A stretch of 64,000 bases of DNA, taken from NCBI GenBank assembly GCA_964452045.1, contig CAYVKM010000005.1, positions 1-64,000 on the forward strand. Direction: 5' to 3'. A program made the translations under genes and the position numbers. Shown piece by piece: positions 47,110-55,143 of this stretch. The notes under the pieces are model-generated. The model saw only the letters and a list, made by a program, of their open reading frames with translations. It had not been told where the DNA came from and made no database searches. The DNA is from CAYVKM01 sp964452045. Its GTDB lineage: Bacteria > Calditrichota > Calditrichia > RBG-13-44-9. How positions within the stretch are numbered: position 1 is the first letter of the stretch; every line of letters starts with the position of its first letter.

Positions 47110-48000
47110 TTGTCATATAAACTTAGAAATATCATTGTTCTTATCTCACTGGTCGTCCTGCTGGGAGGGGTAAGTGGATATTTTACACTTTACCATTATC
47201 CCAAAAAGATTAAAATCGTCCAAAAGAAAATTGACGGTATAAAGAAGCAAATTTCAAATTTGGCCGGTGTTGAGGAAGAATACAAAAACATTGAGAAGAT
47301 TATTAAAGAAAAAGAGCAGCGGTTAGCAAATCTCGACAGGAAAATTGTGCCAGCGGTGACGCCTGCAAACAGTTATCAGTATCTGAACACTATTCTGAAT
47401 TACAGCGGTGTTCTGGATTTTGATATGCTTTATCAGGGTGTGAAAAGTGCCGGTCGATATAGCTATAATGTCTATAATATTAAGGGTGAAGGTCCGTACT
47501 ATAAAATTTACAAGTTTATCACTTTTTTAGAAAAGGGTCCCCAGGTTTATAAGATCAATAAATTGACCATGAGAATGGTTGAGGATAAGGACAAAGAGAC
47601 CAGTGCCTACCGGATAATTATTACTTTTGAAATGGAAATATGGGCATTGTTTGCCGATGTCCAGAATTTGCCTCCTATTAAACGTACCCTGGGAAATGTG
47701 TACGTAAAGAGAGCCTCAAATCCCTTCTATCCCTATATCTATAGAAACATCCCAGCTAATGTGGATGAACGTTTAGAGGTGGAAAGGGCGGAATTAAAGG
47801 CCATTTTACCGGACAAAATCATGGTGGCGGACGCGGAAGGCAAGATCCACGAATTGCAGGAAGGTGATAAGGTTTATCTGGGATATCTGAAGAGAATAGA
47901 TCATGAAAATAACAAAGCATACTTTGTTTTGAATAAAGGAGGCATTGTAGAGACATTCGAACTTCATATCAGGTTCGGTGAGGAGACGACTGGTAAGTAA
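47110..48000 (+). CDS. PilO/PilP-like fused alignment protein
   Basis: A 296-residue protein with one N-terminal membrane segment (about 8-27), a coiled coil (KKIDGIKKQISNLAGVEEEY), a ferredoxin-like PilO-type domain (about 75-180) and a C-terminal SH3-like segment (about 230-292, including IHELQEGDKVYLGYLKRIDH) that resembles PilP/GspC homology regions. It would connect the inner-membrane complex to the secretin. The start is TTG with AAAGGAGAAAG just upstream; no Met codon fits better. The last 23 bases overlap an upstream in-frame extension of the next gene, but not its likely start. Confidence 0.65.
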   Translation: MSYKLRNIIVLISLVVLLGGVSGYFTLYHYPKKIKIVQKKIDGIKKQISNLAGVEEEYKNIEKIIKEKEQRLANLDRKIVPAVTPANSYQYLNTILNYSGVLDFDMLYQGVKSAGRYSYNVYNIKGEGPYYKIYKFITFLEKGPQVYKINKLTMRMVEDKDKETSAYRIIITFEMEIWALFADVQNLPPIKRTLGNVYVKRASNPFYPYIYRNIPANVDERLEVERAELKAILPDKIMVADAEGKIHELQEGDKVYLGYLKRIDHENNKAYFVLNKGGIVETFELHIRFGEETTGK

Positions 48001-48031
48001 ACTGTTCATAAACCCGAAGAAAGAGTTGCCC

Positions 48032-49243
48032 ATGAAAGCACGTATTATTCTGTTAATCATCTTAGTTACGCTGATCGGGACGACAGCGATATTTGGACAA
48101 GGAAGACGATTCCGACCCCTGCGGAATGCCTATACAGCGCCGGAAGAGATTGTGTCTCTCTCCAATACCATGACGTTTAGCCAGGCCTTAGCGCTCTTTA
48201 ATGATTTGAGTAAAAAATTTCTGGGAAAAATTATTGTTGATCCGGAGGGACTCAATTTCCCGATTGGCGAGGACATTGAGAAAATGCACTGGCTGGATGC
48301 AATGGAACTTATCCTGAAGCTGCATAATCTATGGTACGAGGAGTATGAGGATTACATCAAAATTATTCCAATGGGTGGTGAGCAGGGAAAAAAGATATCA
48401 GCGGCAGATCAAAAATTACTAAGTGAATTTGATAATCGTGAAGTAATTATTACAGCAGTCTTCTTCGAAACTGACATCTCTAAACTTCGTCAGGCCGGAA
48501 TGAGCTGGGATCTTTTCCGGGGAAGGGATGCAAATGCCCGGGTGAATATGAGTGCCGCCGAAACACAAAGCGGTCTGTTCCAGATTGATGTGAATCCGAA
48601 TTGGGATTTTGCAGATGTTCTGGCCACCTTTAAGGCGCTGGAAAGCGATAATATTGGTGAGGTTATTTCCAGTCCCCAGGTCACGGTGAAGTCAGGTGGT
48701 GAAGGACGAATCCAGGTGGGGAGCGACATTTCGGTTACCATTCAGGATTTCGCTGGAAATGCGATCACTCAATTCTTTTCAACCGGATCAATTATCCGGG
48801 TTAAACCGGTAATTGTGAGAAAGGACTCCATTGATTTTGTCATCCTCGATCTGGAAGTAGAACGAAGTAATACCGCAACCGGTGATGTGGGCCTGGAAAT
48901 TCGCAAATCAAAAGCGGAAACAGATGTATTGCTCCTTGATGGAGAGGAAACCATTATCGGTGGTCTGTTCATCAATGAAGAGGGCAACTCCCGGGAAGGT
49001 ATTCCCTTTCTGAAAGATCTGCCCTGGTGGTTTTTCGGATTGCGCTATGTCTTTGGATTCGAGTCAAAAACAGTTCGGAAAAAAGAACTGATCATATTGT
49101 TGAAAGCCGAGTTGTTACCCTCATTGGAACAACGATTCAGAAGCAAAATAACTGGCGCCCGTAAAACTGACCTGTTAATTGAGTACAATAATGCCTTTAA
49201 AAATAAGATGCGGTATTACGAACGCAGATTAAAAAACCGATAA
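48032..49243 (+). CDS. pilQ: Short secretin (PilQ/GspD-like)
   Basis: A 403-residue protein with a signal peptide (MKARIILLIILVTLIGTTAI, cleavage near FGQ), an N0/STN-like domain (about 30-125) and a secretin core (about 190-390) with GEVISSPQVTVKSGGEG, STGSIIRVKPVIV, ETIIGGLFINEE and GIPFLKDLPWW. It forms the outer-membrane pore. At about 400 residues it is much shorter than typical PilQ/GspD (about 600-700), with fewer N domains. I choose ATG 48032 over an upstream start at 47978 because it gives a proper signal peptide and has AAGAAAGAG before it. Confidence 0.88.
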   Translation: MKARIILLIILVTLIGTTAIFGQGRRFRPLRNAYTAPEEIVSLSNTMTFSQALALFNDLSKKFLGKIIVDPEGLNFPIGEDIEKMHWLDAMELILKLHNLWYEEYEDYIKIIPMGGEQGKKISAADQKLLSEFDNREVIITAVFFETDISKLRQAGMSWDLFRGRDANARVNMSAAETQSGLFQIDVNPNWDFADVLATFKALESDNIGEVISSPQVTVKSGGEGRIQVGSDISVTIQDFAGNAITQFFSTGSIIRVKPVIVRKDSIDFVILDLEVERSNTATGDVGLEIRKSKAETDVLLLDGEETIIGGLFINEEGNSREGIPFLKDLPWWFFGLRYVFGFESKTVRKKELIILLKAELLPSLEQRFRSKITGARKTDLLIEYNNAFKNKMRYYERRLKNR

Positions 49244-49258
49244 TCTGGAGCCAATAAT

Positions 49259-50647
49259 ATGAAAAAATATTTTCCTTTACTTGTACTCTTGATGTTCATT
49301 TTTTGGGGGCTGTTCAGTTGTAACAGTCCAACAGATTCGGATGAGCCAAATCCGGAAAATATGGTGGTACTATCAGGTCAGGTGCAAAATTCGGAAACAG
49401 CGACACCGATTGCGAATGCTGTGGTAATTCTTTTGGATTATTCCCCGGAGCAATCCACCGTTACCGATGCCCAGGGCATGTTTACCCTGGAATTTGAAGT
49501 GGACCAAACGGCTGATGTAAGAGTGGTAGCTTTCAAGGCAACCTTTATTGCAGATACGATCTCGGTATTAGCTGTACCCGGGCAAACCATCGATGATCTT
49601 CAATTAAACTTAACCGCAACTTCCGGAACACCTGTAACAAGTGGATCTGCTGCAAGTATTATTTTATCGACAGTATCAGTGTCCAGCATAGGTGTTCGAG
49701 AGAGTGGATCTCCGGAAGTCGCCGAAATTACTTTCGAAGTACAGGATTCTATGGGAGTACCGGTTGATGTTGAGCATGCGGTTACGGTAGACTTTGAGCT
49801 GGGTTCCTCACCTGGTGGCGGGGAATTTTTAAGTCCGCTGAGTGCCGAAACCGGTCCCAATGGTAAAGTCAGTACCAGTATCTTCAGTGGTACGGTATCG
49901 GGAGTCGTTCAGGTTATGGCATCGGTCGACGAGGGTGGTACGGTTATTAGGTCACTTCCTGTTGCGATTGCCATCCATGGGGGATTACCGGATTCTACTC
50001 ATTTTAGTATTGCGGTGGAAAAGCTGAATTTCCCGGGTTATAACATTTATGGATTGACCGATGGGATTACAGCTTACGTCGGTGATAAGTACGGAAATCC
50101 GGTAAGACCCGAAACGGCGGTTTATTTTACCACCACCGGTGGCATTATTGAAGGATCTGCTTTAACCGATCTTATGGGCCGTGCATCAGTCGATCTGATG
50201 TCTGCAGATCCCAAACCATTTCACCCGGTATATGGTGCCGGTTTCGCAACTGTAACCGCCCGAACTGCAGATGAAAACCAGAATACTATAGAGAGCAGCG
50301 GAATTGTCCTCTTCTCAGGAATTCCGCAAATTTCTGTCAATCCAACATCATTTAATATTCCCAATCAAGGTAGTCAGTCTTTTGTTTGTACAGTGTCTGA
50401 CCAGAATGATAACCCATTAGCTGGTGGAACGAGTATAAGGGTCTCTGTGGAAACAGGTGATGTCGAGGCTGTAGGAAATACTGATATAACTCTTCCTGAT
50501 ACCCAGAGTCCAGCCTGGACTAATTTTGGATTTTCTTTGGTAGATTCAGCTCCTGATTCGAATCAGGTCAATAACGTCAGCGTCAAAATCAGTACTACTG
50601 GTCCAAATGGTAATTTAGAAGTTTCAATTTCGGGAATTGCCCACTAA
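49259..50647 (+). CDS. Surface lipoprotein with CarboxypepD-reg-like and Ig-like (Big-1) domains
   Basis: A 462-residue lipoprotein (signal peptide, Cys21 in LFSC). After a short linker (SPTDSDEPNPEN) comes a carboxypeptidase-regulatory-like beta sandwich (about 35-120, SGQVQNSETATPIANAVV, TDAQGMFTLEF), then Ig-like/Big-1-type repeats (about 130-460; TDLMGRASVDLMSADP, GPNGKVSTSIFSG). It follows the secretin by 15 bases and is the last gene of the run, with a strong terminator behind it. It could be a secretin-associated or adhesive surface protein (inference). Confidence 0.75.
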   Translation: MKKYFPLLVLLMFIFWGLFSCNSPTDSDEPNPENMVVLSGQVQNSETATPIANAVVILLDYSPEQSTVTDAQGMFTLEFEVDQTADVRVVAFKATFIADTISVLAVPGQTIDDLQLNLTATSGTPVTSGSAASIILSTVSVSSIGVRESGSPEVAEITFEVQDSMGVPVDVEHAVTVDFELGSSPGGGEFLSPLSAETGPNGKVSTSIFSGTVSGVVQVMASVDEGGTVIRSLPVAIAIHGGLPDSTHFSIAVEKLNFPGYNIYGLTDGITAYVGDKYGNPVRPETAVYFTTTGGIIEGSALTDLMGRASVDLMSADPKPFHPVYGAGFATVTARTADENQNTIESSGIVLFSGIPQISVNPTSFNIPNQGSQSFVCTVSDQNDNPLAGGTSIRVSVETGDVEAVGNTDITLPDTQSPAWTNFGFSLVDSAPDSNQVNNVSVKISTTGPNGNLEVSISGIAH

Positions 50648-50685
50648 AGACCATCACGTGGCGGCAGCATAATACATCCTCTTCC

Positions 50686-50714
50686 AAAGGGCACAGTTCA
50701 TGTGCCCTTTTTTT
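50686..50714 (+). terminator. Terminator of the pilus locus
   Basis: A 10-base stem (AAAGGGCACA with TGTGCCCTTT) with a five-base loop and T-tract. It lies 38 bases after the lipoprotein stop and closes the operon. Confidence 0.92.
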
Positions 50715-50891
50715 ATTATCCATTGAAAAATCACCGTATAAAGTCCTGGCTGAACTTATTTACCGGATCATTCGTTTTTAATCTGGTGATTCAAATTTAT
50801 ATTTAGTTGAATCCATTCGGAAAAGGGAGTAGAATAAAGTGGGAAATTTAGTGGAAATCAGAAAGTACTAGAATTAAATGGATGAGGTAAA

Positions 50892-51692
50892 TTGAACTGG
50901 GGTTTAACCTGCTTTTTTGAAAATATCAGAGATTTTGGCCAGGTGGCTGACATACTTCCGGATTCACCCATTCGCTATGTAGAGATCCGGGGAGAACGTC
51001 CCTTTTTCTCCCCAGTGGATATAAGCGAAGAAGATCTTCGGTTTATAAAAGAAGTGATTAAAAAAGCGGGTTTAAAGGTTACTCTACACGCTACTTTCTA
51101 CGACATCAATCTTGCCAGCATGAATCCCTTTTTACAGGACGCCAACCTGAAATGTTATCTGGAATATTTACGACTAGCCGAAGCTATTGGTGCGGAAATT
51201 GTGGTGGTTCATGGGGGATTAATTCATAAGGATGCAGTGGGTATTCAAAAATTATCTCAAATTGGCCGGGAGAACCTGGTTCAAAATTTAAGAAAATTGG
51301 GGGATGCTGCATCCCAAAAGGGGATTCGAATCGGGTTAGAGAATTCTCCCCCGAATAAAAATGTTCTGCTGATTCCGGGCTGGAATGAACAGATCAGCAT
51401 TCTTAAAGAAGTGGATCATCCCGCGGTTGGAGCGGTGTTTGATATGGCACATGCTCATCTGCACGACCTTAACCTGGCTGAGTATTTCGAACAGATTGAA
51501 AAGTATTTAATCGAAATTCATATTCATAATAATAATGGCCGGGAAGACCTGCATCTGGGAATAAATCGAGGAGAGATCGATTACGGTTTGTTTTTCCGGG
51601 AGTATGCCACCGACGTACCGATAATCATGGAAATTCGGAATATCTCTGAGGCGATGGAAAGCATTGAATGGGTTCGGAATTTTGAAAGGTAG
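50892..51692 (+). CDS. Sugar phosphate isomerase/epimerase-like TIM-barrel protein
   Basis: A 266-residue protein of the AP-endonuclease-2/xylose-isomerase TIM-barrel group. Metal-binding segments VVVHGG (about 108), IGLENSPP (about 149), GAVFDMAHAHLH (about 178) and IEIHIHNNNGREDLHLG (about 205) line up with the His/Glu/Asp ligands of the family. The substrate is unknown. The start is TTG preceded by GAGG; the first residues NWGLTCFFENI fit the beta-1 strand of the fold. Its end overlaps the start of the DUF429 gene by about 29 bases. Confidence 0.85.
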   Translation: MNWGLTCFFENIRDFGQVADILPDSPIRYVEIRGERPFFSPVDISEEDLRFIKEVIKKAGLKVTLHATFYDINLASMNPFLQDANLKCYLEYLRLAEAIGAEIVVVHGGLIHKDAVGIQKLSQIGRENLVQNLRKLGDAASQKGIRIGLENSPPNKNVLLIPGWNEQISILKEVDHPAVGAVFDMAHAHLHDLNLAEYFEQIEKYLIEIHIHNNNGREDLHLGINRGEIDYGLFFREYATDVPIIMEIRNISEAMESIEWVRNFER

Positions 51693-52362
51693 TGAAGTAT
51701 GTGTGGGATTGGATCCCTCTTCCGGGGAAGAGAATGCCTCCGGAATTGCAATAATCGATGAAATCGGTACGGTGCTTCACCTTGGAATATGGAGAAGTTT
51801 CCAGGAACTTCTCCATATTCTCGGTCCGTTTCAGAAAAATATTCTAACCATTGCTATTGATGGGCCATTACAGCCACCAGCTGAACTGGATTACTGTTGC
51901 TTTTCCGATCCGCCCAAACCGTGTAGTCATAGGCAGACCACACCTTACAAAGGCCGTTATGCAGAATATCTGTTAAACCGGAATGGATTTAGATGCTTCA
52001 CAACTTCGAGGCAAAGTTTTGCCCGGCGATGGATCAGACGTTGTTTTGAGTTAAATCAGTATTTGAAGGTATTGCATTACAGAACCATTGAGGTCTATCC
52101 TACTACGGCCCGAAAAATTTTGTTTCCCAGTATTTTGGGTTCAAAGAAACTGCTTCGTAACAGACAGAAGTTGCAGGAAGACCTAAAAACAGTCGGAATA
52201 ATAGTTCCTCATTCCCTTATAGTGTATTCGGATCATGAGCTGGATGCCGCGCTGGCTGCTTATACTGCCTTATTGGAGCAGAAAGGGGGTAGTATAAAAA
52301 TTGGTAATAAACAGGATGGATATATCATACTGCCTGAAACGGGACTAAAATTTCTGAATTAA
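51664..52362 (+). CDS. DUF429-family predicted RNase H-like protein
   Basis: A protein of up to 232 residues with the DUF429 pattern: VCVGLDPSSGEENASG (first acidic residue of an RNase-H-like fold), AIDGPLQPP (about 62), a PKPCSHRQTTPY segment, YPTTARK and DAALAAYTALL near the C-terminus. Family members are predicted RNase H-fold nucleases; activity is unproven. The start is uncertain: a TTG at 51664 overlaps the previous gene by 29 bases, and a TTG at 51682 would be closer to the first strand. Confidence 0.8.
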   Translation: MNGFGILKGSEVCVGLDPSSGEENASGIAIIDEIGTVLHLGIWRSFQELLHILGPFQKNILTIAIDGPLQPPAELDYCCFSDPPKPCSHRQTTPYKGRYAEYLLNRNGFRCFTTSRQSFARRWIRRCFELNQYLKVLHYRTIEVYPTTARKILFPSILGSKKLLRNRQKLQEDLKTVGIIVPHSLIVYSDHELDAALAAYTALLEQKGGSIKIGNKQDGYIILPETGLKFLN

Positions 52363-52493
52363 TCCCCTTGATACATAGTTGAAAATGGTAAATTGGCTGA
52401 ATTCAAATCAGGACGATTTCAATTTATCTCGCGTTGATTTTTGGGAATTGATCTTTTAAATTTCCCATTCAAAATAATGGAAAAATGGAGGAT

Positions 52494-54338
52494 ATGTTGT
52501 TGAAATCATTTAACTATATCATTCTGGCAGTGCTTCTGTCTTTGAATATTCTCTTTGCCCAGTCAACAGATGCTACCCTATTTCGAGATGGTGTCAATTT
52601 TTATAAGAACAGTCAATACGATAAGGCTCAGCGAACTTTTATTCAGATCCTGAAGGATTATCCAAATTCCAGCTTACAGACCGCCACAAAATTGATGCTG
52701 GCCAAATCCTTTTATAAATTAGGAGATTACAAGTCCTCCCGGTTGGTTGTGGATAATTTTATCAAAAATTATCGCTTTAGCGATTATCTGGACGACATTT
52801 ACTTTCTCAAAGGTAAAATTGATTTTCGGCAGAGTGATTATGAATCGGCAGTAAATAACTGGTTGTGGATTATCTATAATGAAAGCGATGCCCGGCTTAA
52901 AAAGAAAGCGGGAGAGTTTATCTTTTATACGATGGAAGATAATCTGACAGAAAAGGAAATCAGCAATCTGAGTGATCGATATCCTGATGATACTTTCCGG
53001 GGCCTGGTCGAAATAGTAAAAGCACAAAAATTAATTGACGCCGGTCAGGAGGAAGAGGGGGAACAGATACTTAAACTATTCATTGCGGATTATCCCTATC
53101 ATATTTATGCGGATGTTGCCAAGAGGCTTTTAAGAGGAGAAATGGGTGCCAATTTAAGCAGTAACCGGATATTAATCCTGGAATCCGGAGAAAATTCCAG
53201 TAAGGCTGTCAACGAGGCGATTGCCAAAGGTTTTTATTATGCTGCCTATGAAATGTCCGAGCGGGATCGAAATAAAGCTGTTCAGATTGACACACTCACC
53301 CTGGATCAGGATCCGCTTCCCGCCATCCAAAAAGCCATGCCGGTTCTTGATAAATATCAGCCATTGGCTGTACTGGGTCCGGTTGACGATGTTGAGAATA
53401 CCATTTTTACCCTGCTGTCCAAATACGAAAGTTTTCCTTTTATCTCCCCGGTAAGTGCCCAAAAAGGGCTGGCCGCGATCAGTCCATACGCTTTCCAGAT
53501 AAATCCCGATGCCGAAATCAAAGGAAAATATCTGGCGAATTATGCCGTGAAGGATTTGAATTTTAAGACCTTCGCTATCCTGGCTCCTGCCGATCCCTAT
53601 GGTCAGGCAATGGTCAAAGGATTTGAGGAAACCGTGCAGGACAGCGGTCGGGAGGTGGTGGAGAAACAATGGTACTACCAAGATACTCAGGATTTTTCCC
53701 GGCAGTTGAAAGCGATACGTAAGAAGGGTTTCTATATCATTTTTCGAGATTCGGTGTTAACTGCCGATTCATTGTTGACCGATGAAGAGATCCAGGAACA
53801 ATTCAAACAGTATCTCACTGAAACGCTATTTGCCGATGAATCCAGACATGAGATTGATTCAACCCAGGTACCATCTACCGGGATCGATGCCCTGTTTATC
53901 ATTACTTATCCCGAGTATGTTCCGTTTATTGGGCCGCAATTTGCCTTCCAGAATATCAGGACGACCCTGCTTGGTAATGAGGGATGGAACGTCCCGGATC
54001 AACTGATTCAGCAAAGGGTTTACCTGGATGGGCTAATTTTTATTTCGCCCGGTTATTTTGATCCCGAATCCTGGAATTACCGGACTTTCCTCAGTCGTTT
54101 TCGCCAGCAAATGCAGACCACACCGGATAAGTATCATCTGTTGGGATATGATATCGGCAAGTGGATGTTGTCCCATTATCGTTCCGGCATGAGCCGCCGG
54201 GAATTTCGGGATGTCCTTGCCGCGAGCGGTATGTACGAAGGCATTCTGGAAAATATAAAATTTGGTTTAAAACCCCGGGTAAATTCGGAATTAAATATTA
54301 TCCGGTTTTATCTGGGACAATTTTTAAAAGTAAAATGA
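52494..54338 (+). CDS. LpoA/LppC-like protein: TPR plus periplasmic-binding domain
   Basis: A protein of about 614 residues with an N-terminal signal peptide (LLKSFNYIILAVLLSL, cleavage near FAQ), a TPR-like region (about 25-200: DKAQRTFIQILKDYP) and a periplasmic-binding type I domain (about 220-610; YQPLAVLGPVDDVENT, FAILAPADPYGQAMVKG, LGYDIGKWM). This is the layout of penicillin-binding-protein activators (LpoA/LppC) and of LivJ-like receptors. No lipobox Cys is visible. A GGAGG just upstream of the ATG at 52494 also suits a TTG at 52500; the first ATG at 52485 contains that site and is unlikely. Could regulate the class A PBP in the window. Confidence 0.8.
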   Translation: MLLKSFNYIILAVLLSLNILFAQSTDATLFRDGVNFYKNSQYDKAQRTFIQILKDYPNSSLQTATKLMLAKSFYKLGDYKSSRLVVDNFIKNYRFSDYLDDIYFLKGKIDFRQSDYESAVNNWLWIIYNESDARLKKKAGEFIFYTMEDNLTEKEISNLSDRYPDDTFRGLVEIVKAQKLIDAGQEEEGEQILKLFIADYPYHIYADVAKRLLRGEMGANLSSNRILILESGENSSKAVNEAIAKGFYYAAYEMSERDRNKAVQIDTLTLDQDPLPAIQKAMPVLDKYQPLAVLGPVDDVENTIFTLLSKYESFPFISPVSAQKGLAAISPYAFQINPDAEIKGKYLANYAVKDLNFKTFAILAPADPYGQAMVKGFEETVQDSGREVVEKQWYYQDTQDFSRQLKAIRKKGFYIIFRDSVLTADSLLTDEEIQEQFKQYLTETLFADESRHEIDSTQVPSTGIDALFIITYPEYVPFIGPQFAFQNIRTTLLGNEGWNVPDQLIQQRVYLDGLIFISPGYFDPESWNYRTFLSRFRQQMQTTPDKYHLLGYDIGKWMLSHYRSGMSRREFRDVLAASGMYEGILENIKFGLKPRVNSELNIIRFYLGQFLKVK

Positions 54339-54377
54339 AGCCGGTCTTTTTAGAGAACAATATCTTCCTGTTTTTAT

Positions 54378-54635
54378 ATGAAGTGTGAACTCTGTGGCCG
54401 GGAAGTTGAAAACTACACTGTGCATCATCTGATCCCTAAAAGTTAAAATGGTGGCCAGAGTCCCACCGCTATTTTATGTCACGCCTGCCACCGGACAGTC
54501 CATCGTTCTTTTACCAACAAAGAACTGGCAGAATCGTTTTTCACCATCGAACGGCTCAGATCGCGACCGGAAATTAGGCGTTTTGTTGCCTGGGTCAGGA
54601 AACAGGATCCGTATAAACGAATCAAAGTTTCTTGA
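54378..54635 (+). pseudogene. HNH endonuclease-family gene interrupted by one in-frame TAA
   Basis: Reading from ATG 54378, the frame encodes MKCELCGREVENYTVHHLIP (residues 1-20), then KS, a TAA stop (54444-54446), and continues in the same frame with NGGQSPTAILCHACHRTVHR and a helical tail to TGA 54633. The CxxC, HH and CxxCHxxxH pattern is a complete small HNH/zinc-ribbon nuclease of about 85 residues, with only the TAA out of place. TAA is a normal stop in the neighbours, so recoding is unlikely; one point mutation would explain it. It lies 39 bases after the LpoA-like gene without a clear ribosome site. Confidence 0.75.
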
Positions 54636-54765
54636 CCAATGGATTATGAAATAAATCAAATAAATCAGTGTTTAGAGGTCGGAAATATTAATATGGGATC
54701 TGTGAAGAATTATATAGCCCTTTTTGTGGGTGAAGGTCTTTTGGAGAATATTGAAGATTACCGAC

Positions 54766-55143
54766 CTACTTTTTTTCAGCCTTTTTGGAATAGACCTTGA
54801 CAAACTCCTGTTTGTACATTTGCTGGGTAAAGAGGACAGTCCGCTCTTCCGCCTGCTGAATATTTTCGCCGTATTTTTCCTGTAACCGGTCGCAGATAGC
54901 CAGGATATTCAATTTACCATCAAAAAGTTGCCAGATAAATGTTCCGATTTCGTCCAGATGAATTCTCTGGGCGGGAGATTTGGGTTTCGGTAAAAATTTC
55001 CGGGTAAACCAATTTTCCGGGTGTGGAACAATTAATACGACATGAGATTTTTCATCCATTTCATATTCTACCTGACGAATGGGATAGAGCGATAGCCAGT
55101 CAGAAATTATTTGCTCCCGATCCGGATTGTTTTTCTGCTTCAT
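54766..55143 (-). CDS. PqqD-family peptide-chaperone-like protein
   Basis: A 125-residue protein. The C-terminal 75 residues match the PqqD winged-helix fold (IHLDEIGTFIWQLFDGKLNI, then AERTVLFTQQMYKQEFVKVY). PqqD-type domains bind precursor peptides for radical-SAM maturases, but no PqqE or precursor peptide is near, so it may have another role. It is coupled to the sigma54 response regulator: the stop TGA and start ATG share one base. Some bacteria carry such PqqD-like proteins alone. Confidence 0.8.
   Translation of the reverse strand: MKQKNNPDREQIISDWLSLYPIRQVEYEMDEKSHVVLIVPHPENWFTRKFLPKPKSPAQRIHLDEIGTFIWQLFDGKLNILAICDRLQEKYGENIQQAEERTVLFTQQMYKQEFVKVYSKKAEKK

Noticed and set aside
47978..48031. 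Upstream start for the secretin gene overlapping the PilO/P-like gene
   Set aside because: It would put a positively charged 18-residue extension before the signal peptide; the start at 48032 fits better.
54639..54800. 53-codon ORF directly after the HNH remnant, overlapping the 3' end of the PqqD-like gene
   Set aside because: No ribosome-binding site, no recognisable motif, and it runs antiparallel into a real gene, so it is probably chance.
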